NCBI GenBank assembly: GCA_964420035.1
Contig: CAYQQR010000013.1
Location: forward strand, 1 to 64,000
Source: CAYQQR01 sp964420035
GTDB lineage: Bacteria; Bacteroidota; Bacteroidia; Bacteroidales; SM23-62
Direction of reading: 5' to 3'
DNA: 64,000 nucleotides
Below, one piece after another: positions 52,766 through 61,014 of the stretch (position 1 is its first letter; each line of letters begins with the position of its first letter). The position numbers were made by a program, and so were the translations under genes. Under the pieces are notes generated by a model. That model saw only the letters and a program-made list of their open reading frames with translations, had not been told where the DNA came from and did not search any database.

Positions 52766-52794
52766 ACCCTAAAACCCTAAAACCCTAAAACCTC
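52763..52794 (+). repeat. 8-bp-period AAAACCCT array
   Basis: Four near-identical AAAACCCT units follow directly on the parC stop and end 6 bp before the aroK start. The sequence looks telomere-like, but it is in the middle of an operon. Confidence 0.7.
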
Positions 52795-52800
52795 TATACC

Positions 52801-53313
52801 ATGCTTATCTTCCTGATAGGTTACATGGGTTCCGGAAAGACTACAATAGGAAAGTCGCTTGCTGCCCGGCTTAACTATCCTTTTATGGATACTGATCAGG
52901 AGATCGAGTTCCGTTTGGGCAAGGATATACCGGCAATCTTCAGTGCGCATGGGGAAGCTTATTTCAGGGTACAGGAAGCATCACTGCTGGAGGAATTATT
53001 GAAAAAGGAAAAACTGGTCGTCTCCACCGGGGGGGGGATGCCCCGCGAATATGACCATATGGAGCAGATGAACCGGGCCGGAATCACCATATACCTGAAA
53101 ATGAGTGTGACAGCACTGGTGTACAGGTTGGAAGAAGGCAGATCACAGCGACCTTTAATCAAAGATCTGCCTGAAGAAGCAATGAAAGAGTTCATTGAAA
53201 AACAACTTGCCGAAAGAGAGCCGTATTATTCCAGGGCTCGTTATGTTGTAAATGCTTTGGATATGGATGCAGGTAAGCTGATAAGACTGATCGGCCAGGA
53301 TCATGACCTATGA
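52801..53313 (+). CDS. aroK: Shikimate kinase
   Basis: This 170-residue P-loop kinase shows Walker A GYMGSGKTTIGKSLA, the DTDQEIE shikimate-binding motif, STGGGMP (Walker B-like GGG) and the lid arginine in RSQRPL. It phosphorylates shikimate in aromatic amino-acid synthesis. The start lies 6 bp after the AAAACCCT array, so the array forms its ribosome-binding region. The 3' end overlaps yhhQ by 6 bp. Confidence 0.96.
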   Translation: MLIFLIGYMGSGKTTIGKSLAARLNYPFMDTDQEIEFRLGKDIPAIFSAHGEAYFRVQEASLLEELLKKEKLVVSTGGGMPREYDHMEQMNRAGITIYLKMSVTALVYRLEEGRSQRPLIKDLPEEAMKEFIEKQLAEREPYYSRARYVVNALDMDAGKLIRLIGQDHDL

Positions 53314-54114
53314 TGCAGTCTCGTATTTTTCTTTATCCTTTTCTCTCTTTATGAACTCCCTATCGGGATCGAGTTGGAGATATCTGCTCAACCTGTTAGT
53401 GCCGAAATAGAAGGGGATGGTATCCAGGAGGGCAGAGACCATTTTAAAAATATAGTTGGACAGTATAAGGACAATCAGCGCGTGTGTAACGGTTTCTCCG
53501 GGCTGTATAGGAATAGCTTTGCGGGCATAAAGGTAGGTAATGGTGACCACCGCAATACTGTCAACCATCTGGCTGGTCAGGGTTGAACCGTTATTTCTCA
53601 ACCAGAGCATTTTCCCCTTTGTAAGTTTGCGAATCAGGTGGAATACATGTACATCCACAAACTGGGCGGTCAGATAGGCGATCATAGAAGCCATGGTGGC
53701 ACCAAAGGTCCATTTTCTAATCTGGAAGAAGGTCCTGTTGGGGTCGTTTATGGCAGGCAATCCGCCGTCAACAAGCTCCGGATGTGGGGGCAAAGCACCC
53801 CCCAGCCACAGGATAAACAAAACCCAGATATTTAAGAGCAATCCGACCCATACCACCATATTGGCCCGTTTCTTACCATACAATTCTGAAATAAAGTCGG
53901 TGCATAAAAAAGTAATGGGATAGGGAAGAACCCCGACAAAAACAACGAATGGAACAGTACGGTCTCCCAGTGTAAAGCTCAGATCGATCTGCCTGGAGAT
54001 CCCAAGGATATTCAGTACGGCAAGTGTGCCCAGGAAAAATCCGGAAAGAATGATAAACACCATTTCCCTTCTTCGGGCGATATTCCTGTCTACTTGGTCT
54101 CCAAAATCAAACAT
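53308..54114 (-). CDS. yhhQ: Queuosine precursor transporter (VUT family)
   Basis: This 268-residue membrane protein has about six helices and belongs to the VUT_1/YhhQ family. Diagnostic stretches are LPYPITFLCTDFISELYGKKRAN and NNGSTLTSQMVDSIAVVTITYLYA. The E. coli member imports preQ0/preQ1 for tRNA queuosine synthesis. No que biosynthesis gene is nearby. It is divergent from the four-gene operon across 287 bp. Confidence 0.92.
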   Translation of the reverse strand: MFDFGDQVDRNIARRREMVFIILSGFFLGTLAVLNILGISRQIDLSFTLGDRTVPFVVFVGVLPYPITFLCTDFISELYGKKRANMVVWVGLLLNIWVLFILWLGGALPPHPELVDGGLPAINDPNRTFFQIRKWTFGATMASMIAYLTAQFVDVHVFHLIRKLTKGKMLWLRNNGSTLTSQMVDSIAVVTITYLYARKAIPIQPGETVTHALIVLILSNYIFKMVSALLDTIPFYFGTNRLSRYLQLDPDREFIKREKDKEKYETAS

Positions 54115-54401
54115 ACTTCTAATGCCTGATCTGCCATACTAAAAGGCAGTTGTTTAACTATATCTGGGGTAAAACTAATATGAATTAACTAATATATGAC
54201 TGAATAATTAAGGATCGGTACACAATTTATGCATAATTCAATGAATTATACAAAACTTTTACACAAGGTCATTTTTCCGGGCAGTGTATCATATTCCTGC
54301 AAAAAGTGCTGGATCAGGGAGATTGCCCATTTTTACAAAAATGGGAGCAGACAGGGTTCAAATCCGAGCAATTTTCATAAATCATACATTCCTCACCATG
54401 T
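54115..54401. other. Divergent intergenic region upstream of the terminal operon
   Basis: This AT-rich 287-bp spacer holds a hairpin CCCATTTTT/AAAATGGG near 54326-54346. A short ORF overlaps it (54229-54432) whose middle weakly resembles HicA toxins, but it lacks the full motif. A T-arm-like GGTTCAAATCC near 54355 is not part of a tRNA. No convincing -7 box for the operon is visible. Confidence 0.4.
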
Positions 54402-57400
54402 GTGTTTTTTTCATATATTGGTTGGTTATTAAAGTCCTTTCCAGTGGCTAAAGGCATTTATAGAGCATTGAATATTGAATATGAGGAGCGGGGCCTGGTA
54501 TTTCTTCTCATTTTTCAATCCATCTTCATCGGTGTCTTCTTGGGAGCTTTTGATGTTGGGGCGCATGCCCTGTTCCTGGCGAACTTTGAGGCTTCCATGA
54601 TCCCCAAAGCCTATATTGTCTCAGGATTGGCCGGGATATTAATCACCATCACCTATGCCTTCCTGCAGTCCAGGATCCGCTTCTCTGTATTCATTTTCAT
54701 AAATTTTCTTTTCGTTGCCCTGGTCACTGCATTTTTGCGGCTGGGCTTTGCCCTCACGGATAGTCCCTTACACATATTCCTGGTCTTTATCATGATGGGC
54801 CCTCTCAATATCATTGCCTTGCTGGGATTCTGGGGCACGGCGGGGCGGCTTTTCACCCTTCGCCAGGGCAAAAGGCTTTTCGGACTGGTCGACAGTGGTC
54901 AGATTCTGGGGATCATCCTCAGTAGTTTTTCCATACCGGTGTTGCTTACTTTTGATTTCCAAACGATCAACCTCTTGATGATCAGTACCGTCAGTATACT
55001 GATAGCCTTGTTTATACAGTTCATGATCAGCAGTCGTTATGTTCTTGAAGAAAAGGGGCCAGAACCCAAACCTGAAAAAGCTATCCGGTTCGGATTCTTC
55101 AATATGCTGAAAAACCGGTATACCGGCACCATGTCCCTGTTCATGGTCATGATGGTGGTATCCATTTTTTTTATCACCTTTTCCTTTCTTGCCGTGGTAA
55201 AGGAAAATTACCCGGATGAGACGGAACTCACCGCTTTCCTGGGTTTCTTCAATGCTACCCTGATGATTTTCACTCTATTGATCAAAACATTTATTTACAG
55301 CAGGTTTGTCAAGACCTACGGTTTGAAGGTGGCCATGACCGTTTCCCCTGTGGTACTCTTGATCTTTACCCTGGTGGCCGTCATAATCGGTACCCTCTTT
55401 GGCTATACAACCGCCTCTTCTGCTTTCGTGTTTTTCTTTCTTTTGATGGCCTTGAGCCGTTTGTTCGCACAGTCCCTCAGAGATTCGGTTATCATGCCTT
55501 CCCTAAAGGTGCTCTATCAGTCGCTTGAATCCAGGATTCGTTACGTCGTGCAAGCCCGGGTTGAGGGGACCATAAACGAGGTTGCCGCGGTTTCTTCCGG
55601 ATTGATCCTCACCGGTCTGGGACTCCTGGCATTCTTTGAGATACTGCATTTTACCTATGTATTGATCGTTGTGCTTATTTTATGGTCCGTTTTTTCCGTC
55701 CGGGTGTACAATGCTTATAAAAACTCGCTGAACGAATCGCTGAAAAAGTTCAGGGAAAGCAGTGAAGAAGAAGCCGGAGAAGAAACAGGCCCCACCGTTT
55801 ATCGTAAGATCGCCGCGGTACCCGTTCAAAATTCCATGAACCGGCTTAAATTATCTTCCCATTTTGTTCCCTCTACCCTGACCACGGAACAGTTGATACA
55901 ATCCAAAGCCGGAGGAAACTACTTATTATCGCTGGTCAATCAGCACGAAATGACAGAGGCCTTGGATTTGATGGAGAATGGGGATGAATTGTTCGCAGGG
56001 ACAAATGAAAAGGACCGGAAAGAAAAGCAAAAAGAACGTTTCCGTTCCAGGTTGTCCAGGATCAAGGACGGTCAGGCAGCGCGGAAAGGTATCAAGTCTG
56101 CCGATGCCGAAGACAGGAAAGCCGTTGCTGAATACCTCAAACATAAAGGGACAAAGACAGATTTGCCCCTGCTGAATACTTTGCTCAAAGACCATAATCT
56201 TTCGGTTAGAAAGACGGCACTGAATGCTACCGCTTCACTGAAAATGCCCGAAACCGTTCCCGTACTGACCGACCTGCTCAACACGGCTTTGATTGATGAA
56301 GCCTATGCAGCCCTCCGGGCAATGAGTGAGGATGCCATAGAATACCTGGAACAGATATTTTTGAAAACAGGTACTTCCACCCTGGTCCAAAGATTGATCG
56401 TTCGCCTGTATGGAGAGATTGGTGGTGCCACTGCACAGCAACTGCTGTTTGGTAAGCTCAATCATCACCACAGTTCTATCTCCATGGAGGCCCTGCTTGC
56501 CCTCAGGCGATTGTCATTCCGGGCCGATGAAATAAGCATCAATCATATCATCCAGATTATCAAGCAATGGATAGGCCATACGGCATGGAATATGGCTGCT
56601 GAATTAACAATCAGAGAGAAAGAGCTGGGTGACAGGATATTAAAAGCTATTCAGCTTGAAATGGAAAATAATTTGAACCGGATCCACGAACTTTTATCCT
56701 TGTGTTACGACCCGAACACCATACGGCAGGTAAGGAAAAACATAGAATCCGGCAGTGGGGAAGGGGTTGGTTTTGCCATTGAATTAATGGATCTTTTTCT
56801 TGCGGAAGAGTTGAAGCCTTTATGGTTTCCCATCATTGAAGATACCGGCGATTACGAACGTCTGCGTATCATGCAGAATGAATTTCCTGTTGAAGTTATG
56901 GAGGCAACCGAATTCTTGCTCACGGTGATCAACAGGGACATTAATCTGATCCATCCCTATACCAAGCTATGTGCAATGGATATATTAGGCGACAGAGATA
57001 TAGAAGGCAGTGTGGACACCCTGATCGCGCAGGTGTTTAATCCCGACCCCCTGATGCGGGAAAAAGCCGCGTTGTGGCTTGATCAATATGCCCCCGGCCA
57101 TATGGATTCCGTTGCCGTAAGAATGGATTCTACGATGGCTAAAGACATGAAGAAAAGGTTACGGTTGATTAATGAAGAACCGGATGCCTCTTTATTCAGT
57201 AAGCTTCTGTACCTGGAAGCTCATTCATTATTTCAGGGTTTGAATGGATCACAGATAAGCGGGTTACTTACCTATGTACAGGATCACCATCTCAATACAA
57301 AAGATCAATTGGACCTGCGATCCGGCGACAACCGTACATGTCTCTTTATCCTCAGGAAGGGTTCCCTGAGAAATGAAGAACTTGATGAAATCCTGGTCCA

Positions 57401-57596
57401 GGGAGATTGGCTTGCTTACCTCCTCAGAGAAGAGCAGGAATCATCCCCGGCAGTATACAACGTTCAGGACCCGGTGCTGCTTTTCAGTGTATCGGAAGAA
57501 AGTATGAAGAAACTGATCCATCAGGATACGGGTTGGATCGAGGTTCTGCATCGTTTCCTGGAGAAAGAATCACACCACGAATATGAAAGGATATAA
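54402..57596 (+). CDS. ATP/ADP-translocase-like MFS protein fused to HEAT repeats and a degenerate cNMP-binding domain
   Basis: This 1064-residue protein has three parts. Residues about 20-450 have roughly 12 membrane helices resembling the Npt/NTT nucleotide-transporter branch (LLIFQSIFIGVFLGAFDVGAHALFL; QGKRLFGLVDSGQILG; LFAQSLRDSVIMPSLKVLYQ). Residues about 560-900 are helical HEAT-like repeats (ADAEDRKAVAEYLKHKG; DHNLSVRKTALNATASL; LLNTALIDEAYAALRAM). Residues about 930-1064 look like a cNMP-binding beta-roll (LFQGLNGSQISGLL; CLFILRKGSL; VLLFSVSEESMKKLI) without the phosphate-binding cassette, so ligand binding is doubtful. The start may be GTG 54402 or GTG 54444. Nucleotide exchange is known for parasite NTTs; in free-living bacteria a sensor or transporter role is open. 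It is first in a tight operon with a PP2C phosphatase, a TIR-like protein and an nSTAND protein. Confidence 0.85.
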   Translation: MFFSYIGWLLKSFPVAKGIYRALNIEYEERGLVFLLIFQSIFIGVFLGAFDVGAHALFLANFEASMIPKAYIVSGLAGILITITYAFLQSRIRFSVFIFINFLFVALVTAFLRLGFALTDSPLHIFLVFIMMGPLNIIALLGFWGTAGRLFTLRQGKRLFGLVDSGQILGIILSSFSIPVLLTFDFQTINLLMISTVSILIALFIQFMISSRYVLEEKGPEPKPEKAIRFGFFNMLKNRYTGTMSLFMVMMVVSIFFITFSFLAVVKENYPDETELTAFLGFFNATLMIFTLLIKTFIYSRFVKTYGLKVAMTVSPVVLLIFTLVAVIIGTLFGYTTASSAFVFFFLLMALSRLFAQSLRDSVIMPSLKVLYQSLESRIRYVVQARVEGTINEVAAVSSGLILTGLGLLAFFEILHFTYVLIVVLILWSVFSVRVYNAYKNSLNESLKKFRESSEEEAGEETGPTVYRKIAAVPVQNSMNRLKLSSHFVPSTLTTEQLIQSKAGGNYLLSLVNQHEMTEALDLMENGDELFAGTNEKDRKEKQKERFRSRLSRIKDGQAARKGIKSADAEDRKAVAEYLKHKGTKTDLPLLNTLLKDHNLSVRKTALNATASLKMPETVPVLTDLLNTALIDEAYAALRAMSEDAIEYLEQIFLKTGTSTLVQRLIVRLYGEIGGATAQQLLFGKLNHHHSSISMEALLALRRLSFRADEISINHIIQIIKQWIGHTAWNMAAELTIREKELGDRILKAIQLEMENNLNRIHELLSLCYDPNTIRQVRKNIESGSGEGVGFAIELMDLFLAEELKPLWFPIIEDTGDYERLRIMQNEFPVEVMEATEFLLTVINRDINLIHPYTKLCAMDILGDRDIEGSVDTLIAQVFNPDPLMREKAALWLDQYAPGHMDSVAVRMDSTMAKDMKKRLRLINEEPDASLFSKLLYLEAHSLFQGLNGSQISGLLTYVQDHHLNTKDQLDLRSGDNRTCLFILRKGSLRNEELDEILVQGDWLAYLLREEQESSPAVYNVQDPVLLFSVSEESMKKLIHQDTGWIEVLHRFLEKESHHEYERI

Positions 57597-57611
57597 GAAG
57601 AAAAAAGTTCA

Positions 57612-59657
57612 ATGAGGGGAAAGACCACCATATACAAACAGTTGATCATCAATGTTATCCTTCCTGCGGTAGCTGCACTGCTCTTGCTTGGAGGATTAAA
57701 CTATACCAAGACGCGCAGTCTGATTGTTGAGGCCAATGAGGAGATCAACAGGATCATTTCGGATGAGATAAGGGAAATTCACGAATTGCAGGATCTCGCG
57801 TTGGGAATTCTGGATTCAGACCTGAACCAGCGTATGGAAAAGCTCAGTTCGGTGATCGTTGAAAAGATAGAATCCGAAAACCTGAATGTATTGAACCTGA
57901 ATTTGTATGATTTACGCGATCGGGTGGGCATGGATCCGATCTTTGAGGATATTTATTTCATTGATACAGCCGGAACGATCGTAAATACAACCTTCAATAG
58001 AGACAGCGGGTTAAATTTTTTTGAATTCGGAGAAAAACACAAAGCTCTGTTGCTGGAGGTTTTTAAAAAGGACAAGTTTGTAGCTGAGCGTTTTACCATT
58101 GAGAACCAGACCAAAAGGATAAAGAAATTCACCTATGAACCGGTATTGAACGGGAACTATATCCTTGAACTGGGCGCCTATTCTCCAAAAGCGGATGAGA
58201 TTATACAGGTCATTAAGAACCGGATCAATTACCTCTCCACCATGCGTCGAAACATCCGTACGGTCAACCTTTTTATAGGTGCCGATAATCCCTTTTCCCT
58301 CAATGCCGATGTAAATATTAAAGAGGAACATATGCCCCTCTACAGGTCGGTGCTCGAAGATCAAAAAACAGCTGAACTTATTGAAAAATCAGGGCGCTAT
58401 AAGGTCAAGTACAAGTTCATCTACATGGAACGAAAAGATTCAGACCTGTATAAAGCAGGGGTCATTCAGATCGTGACGGACGACAGGGAGGAACGGATGT
58501 TACTGAAAAATGAAATGTTTAAATTCATTATCATATTCGGATTGACCCTGATCGTGGTGATTCTGCTCATTTACCGGAAGACCAAGGTCATTACTGATCC
58601 CATTAAGAAATTGGCAGATAGCGTCGTAAGGATCACGGACGGACACCTTAACGAACGGGCAGCAGTGGTGGGCAATAACGAGATAACCACCCTTTCGGAG
58701 CAGTTCAATGCCATGATCGAACAACTCGAGGCCTATACCAATGAACTGGAAGAAATGGTGAAGGAGCGGACCGCGGAAATAGAAAGACAAAAAGAAGAAA
58801 TAGAGGCCCAGCGGGATTCCCTGCAAGAACAAAGGAATATCCTCGCAGAAACCAATGATAATCTGCAAAAGGCATATATGGAAATTGAAGAACAGAAGAA
58901 GCATGTTGAGGACAGTATTCACTATGCAAGCAGGATACAAAACGCCATATTGCCTCCCGATTCCTATGTACAGGAAATTATACCCAATTCATTTGTTCTT
59001 TACCTGCCCAAGGATATTGTCAGTGGTGATTTCTACTGGATGACCAAAAAGAAAGAATATGTCATGGTCGCTGCTGTAGATTGCACAGGTCATGGTGTTC
59101 CCGGCGCTTTCATGTCGATTGTCGGAAACAATCAACTGAATTACGCGGTGAACGTTCTGGGGAAGCGCAAGCCCGGAGAAATACTCGATGCCCTGAATGA
59201 GGGAGTAAGTCATACCCTGCGGCAAAGCAGAAGGGTCTCTTCCGTCAAGGACGGTATGGATCTCGCCCTGGTTACTTATAATACCAGGGGAAACACACTG
59301 GCTTATGCCGGGGCTTTTAATCCTTTATTGTTGGTCAGGGATAATGAAATGACGGTATACCGGGCGGATAAGTTCCCGATAGGTTCTTATTACGATGACC
59401 CGGACCGGCATTATACCAATCATGAAATTAAGTTGGAGAAGAACGACATGATCTACATTTTCTCAGATGGCTACCCTGATCAGTTCGGAGGACCGGAGAA
59501 CAGGAAATTCATGTCTAAAAAATTCCGTCAGATGTTGTTGGATATTCATGCCAACCCCATGGATAAGCAAAAGGAGATCTTGAAAGATATATTGGTTGAT
59601 TGGAAGGGAGATCAACAACAGGTGGATGATATATTGGTGATAGGAATTCGTTTTTAA
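57612..59657 (+). CDS. Membrane-bound SpoIIE/PP2C phosphatase with extracytoplasmic sensor and HAMP
   Basis: This 681-residue protein has TM1 at about residues 10-30 and a periplasmic sensor (30-295, Cache-like, with FIDTAGTIVNTTFNRDSG). TM2 lies at about 298-318, HAMP (KVITDPIKKLADSVVRITDGHLNERA) at 320-375, and a long glutamate-rich coiled coil at 375-435. The SpoIIE/RsbU phosphatase domain follows. Metal-site motifs are intact: PKDIVSGDFYWM, AVDCTGHGVPGAFMSIVG, IFSDGYPDQFGG and VDDILVIGIRF. It would dephosphorylate a serine/threonine target, usually an anti-sigma-factor antagonist, in response to an envelope signal. No STAS or anti-sigma gene is adjacent, so its target may be an operon partner. 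The gene is 15 bp after the NTT-like gene and 18 bp before the TIR-like gene. Confidence 0.92.
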   Translation: MRGKTTIYKQLIINVILPAVAALLLLGGLNYTKTRSLIVEANEEINRIISDEIREIHELQDLALGILDSDLNQRMEKLSSVIVEKIESENLNVLNLNLYDLRDRVGMDPIFEDIYFIDTAGTIVNTTFNRDSGLNFFEFGEKHKALLLEVFKKDKFVAERFTIENQTKRIKKFTYEPVLNGNYILELGAYSPKADEIIQVIKNRINYLSTMRRNIRTVNLFIGADNPFSLNADVNIKEEHMPLYRSVLEDQKTAELIEKSGRYKVKYKFIYMERKDSDLYKAGVIQIVTDDREERMLLKNEMFKFIIIFGLTLIVVILLIYRKTKVITDPIKKLADSVVRITDGHLNERAAVVGNNEITTLSEQFNAMIEQLEAYTNELEEMVKERTAEIERQKEEIEAQRDSLQEQRNILAETNDNLQKAYMEIEEQKKHVEDSIHYASRIQNAILPPDSYVQEIIPNSFVLYLPKDIVSGDFYWMTKKKEYVMVAAVDCTGHGVPGAFMSIVGNNQLNYAVNVLGKRKPGEILDALNEGVSHTLRQSRRVSSVKDGMDLALVTYNTRGNTLAYAGAFNPLLLVRDNEMTVYRADKFPIGSYYDDPDRHYTNHEIKLEKNDMIYIFSDGYPDQFGGPENRKFMSKKFRQMLLDIHANPMDKQKEILKDILVDWKGDQQQVDDILVIGIRF

Positions 59658-59675
59658 CCGGTTAAATCATCTGCT

Positions 59676-61013
59676 ATGGCCCAGGAAACCATAGTTGCTT
59701 TATTAACGAATCTTTCATTGGAGGAATACCATGAACCGGTGAACAGGTTTATCGGGAACCTTCAACATGCCTGTAACCGGGTGATAAAAGATTCTGTCAA
59801 AATAGTACCGGGCTCCAATGGACCGGCTGATTACCTCGTTATTCTGGCCGGACCCGGTGAAGGTCCCACCAACGATTTTGCCAAAGAACTTAATGAGCTA
59901 TCCATCGGGATGAAAGGTGCCCGGTCCGGTCCCGGCCTGGCGGTTTTTAAAATTCTGATCCGGCCACAGCAAACAAACTGGCCCGATCCCATTAAGCAAA
60001 CGATAGAAACCAACATTGGCCTGGATGCTTTCAGCATGAATTCAGGAAAGGAATATTGGACCATTGTCATGGACGTGGCCTATTGGATTCATGGTATGAT
60101 CATTCGCCGCGATGAGAAGAAAAAAGTAAAGATCTTTCTGGCTGAAGTGCCGCCTGAATTAGATCAATGGAAGGAGGAAATAAAGAGAGACCTTATGGAT
60201 CGAGGCTTCGGGGTGGAACCATCCTTTTCCCTTAAAGATGATCCCATGTTGGAAGAGACGATACAAAAACTCCTTGAATCGTGCCAATACTCCATTCATA
60301 TGTTGGGGCACACTTACGGTGAAAGCTATAAGCAAACCGGAAGGTCCATCAGTGAATGGCAGTCGGTTTTTGTGACCAATTACATTAAGGATAATCCTTC
60401 CGGAAAGCTGAACCGGTTATACTGGATACCGCGGGAGCTTGAAGATATTGAAGTCCGGCAGGAACAGTTCATACAATACCTGAGACAGGAGATTGAAAAT
60501 CTGCCCCGTACCAAGATCATCCAGTCGCCCCTGGAATTATTCAAGACCTTGATCATTAAACGGATATCGAAAGATGATAAGCTTGAGGATACAGGAAAGG
60601 AAGCCGGCCAACGGAGCCTGTTTTTAATATACGATCCATTAAACGCGGGGAACATTGAAAAAATAAAGAACGCCCTGGACCGTCAAAACCCGCGTGTCAT
60701 TGATCAACAATGGCCCGAAGAACACAAGGGCAAAAAGGTTATGCATTATTGGAACATTCTCTCAACCTGTGATGGGGTGGTGATATACCAGGGCAAATCA
60801 GGAAAAGAATGGTTAAGCAGCAAACTCAAAGATCTTTTAAAAGCACCCGGATTCGGCCGCAAGCAGGCTTTAAGAGCTGTGGTGGTTGCGAATCCCGCTA
60901 CCTTGAAAGAAATTCCGGAAAGCATACTTCCCGGTACAGTGGAAACCATATCCCAGAAATCGGAGCAGGTTCCCAAAACACTTAAAGAATTCACGAAAAA
61001 ACTATTCGCTTAA
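59676..61013 (+). CDS. Protein with three TIR-like domains
   Basis: This 445-residue soluble protein shows three successive alpha/beta units of TIR-like pattern. Unit 1 (about 1-140) has PADYLVILAGPGEGPTNDFA. Unit 2 (about 150-300) is the clearest, with VKIFLAEVPPELDQWKEEIK, DRGFGVEPSFSL, CQYSIHMLGHTYGESY and SISEWQ, the last carrying a glutamate that could be the NADase residue. Unit 3 (about 312-445) has RSLFLIYDPLNAGN, ILSTCDGVVIYQGKSGKEWL and KDLLKAPGFGRKQALRAVVV, a pattern I know from TIR-like proteins encoded beside nSTAND-WD40 genes. TIR domains act as NAD-cleaving effectors or as scaffolds. Only 1 bp separates it from the nSTAND gene. Functional activity is not proven by sequence. Confidence 0.75.
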   Translation: MAQETIVALLTNLSLEEYHEPVNRFIGNLQHACNRVIKDSVKIVPGSNGPADYLVILAGPGEGPTNDFAKELNELSIGMKGARSGPGLAVFKILIRPQQTNWPDPIKQTIETNIGLDAFSMNSGKEYWTIVMDVAYWIHGMIIRRDEKKKVKIFLAEVPPELDQWKEEIKRDLMDRGFGVEPSFSLKDDPMLEETIQKLLESCQYSIHMLGHTYGESYKQTGRSISEWQSVFVTNYIKDNPSGKLNRLYWIPRELEDIEVRQEQFIQYLRQEIENLPRTKIIQSPLELFKTLIIKRISKDDKLEDTGKEAGQRSLFLIYDPLNAGNIEKIKNALDRQNPRVIDQQWPEEHKGKKVMHYWNILSTCDGVVIYQGKSGKEWLSSKLKDLLKAPGFGRKQALRAVVVANPATLKEIPESILPGTVETISQKSEQVPKTLKEFTKKLFA

Positions 61014-61014
61014 G

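Noticed and set aside
54340..54375. tRNA-like T-arm sequence (GGTTCAAATCC)
   Set aside because: The bases on either side do not pair as a 5-bp stem, and no acceptor or anticodon stem can be drawn around it.
54229..54432. 67-residue ORF with weak resemblance to HicA toxins (REIAHFYKNG, RQGSN, IPHH)
   Set aside because: The core HicA histidine in GSH is replaced, the C-terminal part is missing, and no HicB gene is adjacent. At most a decayed fragment.
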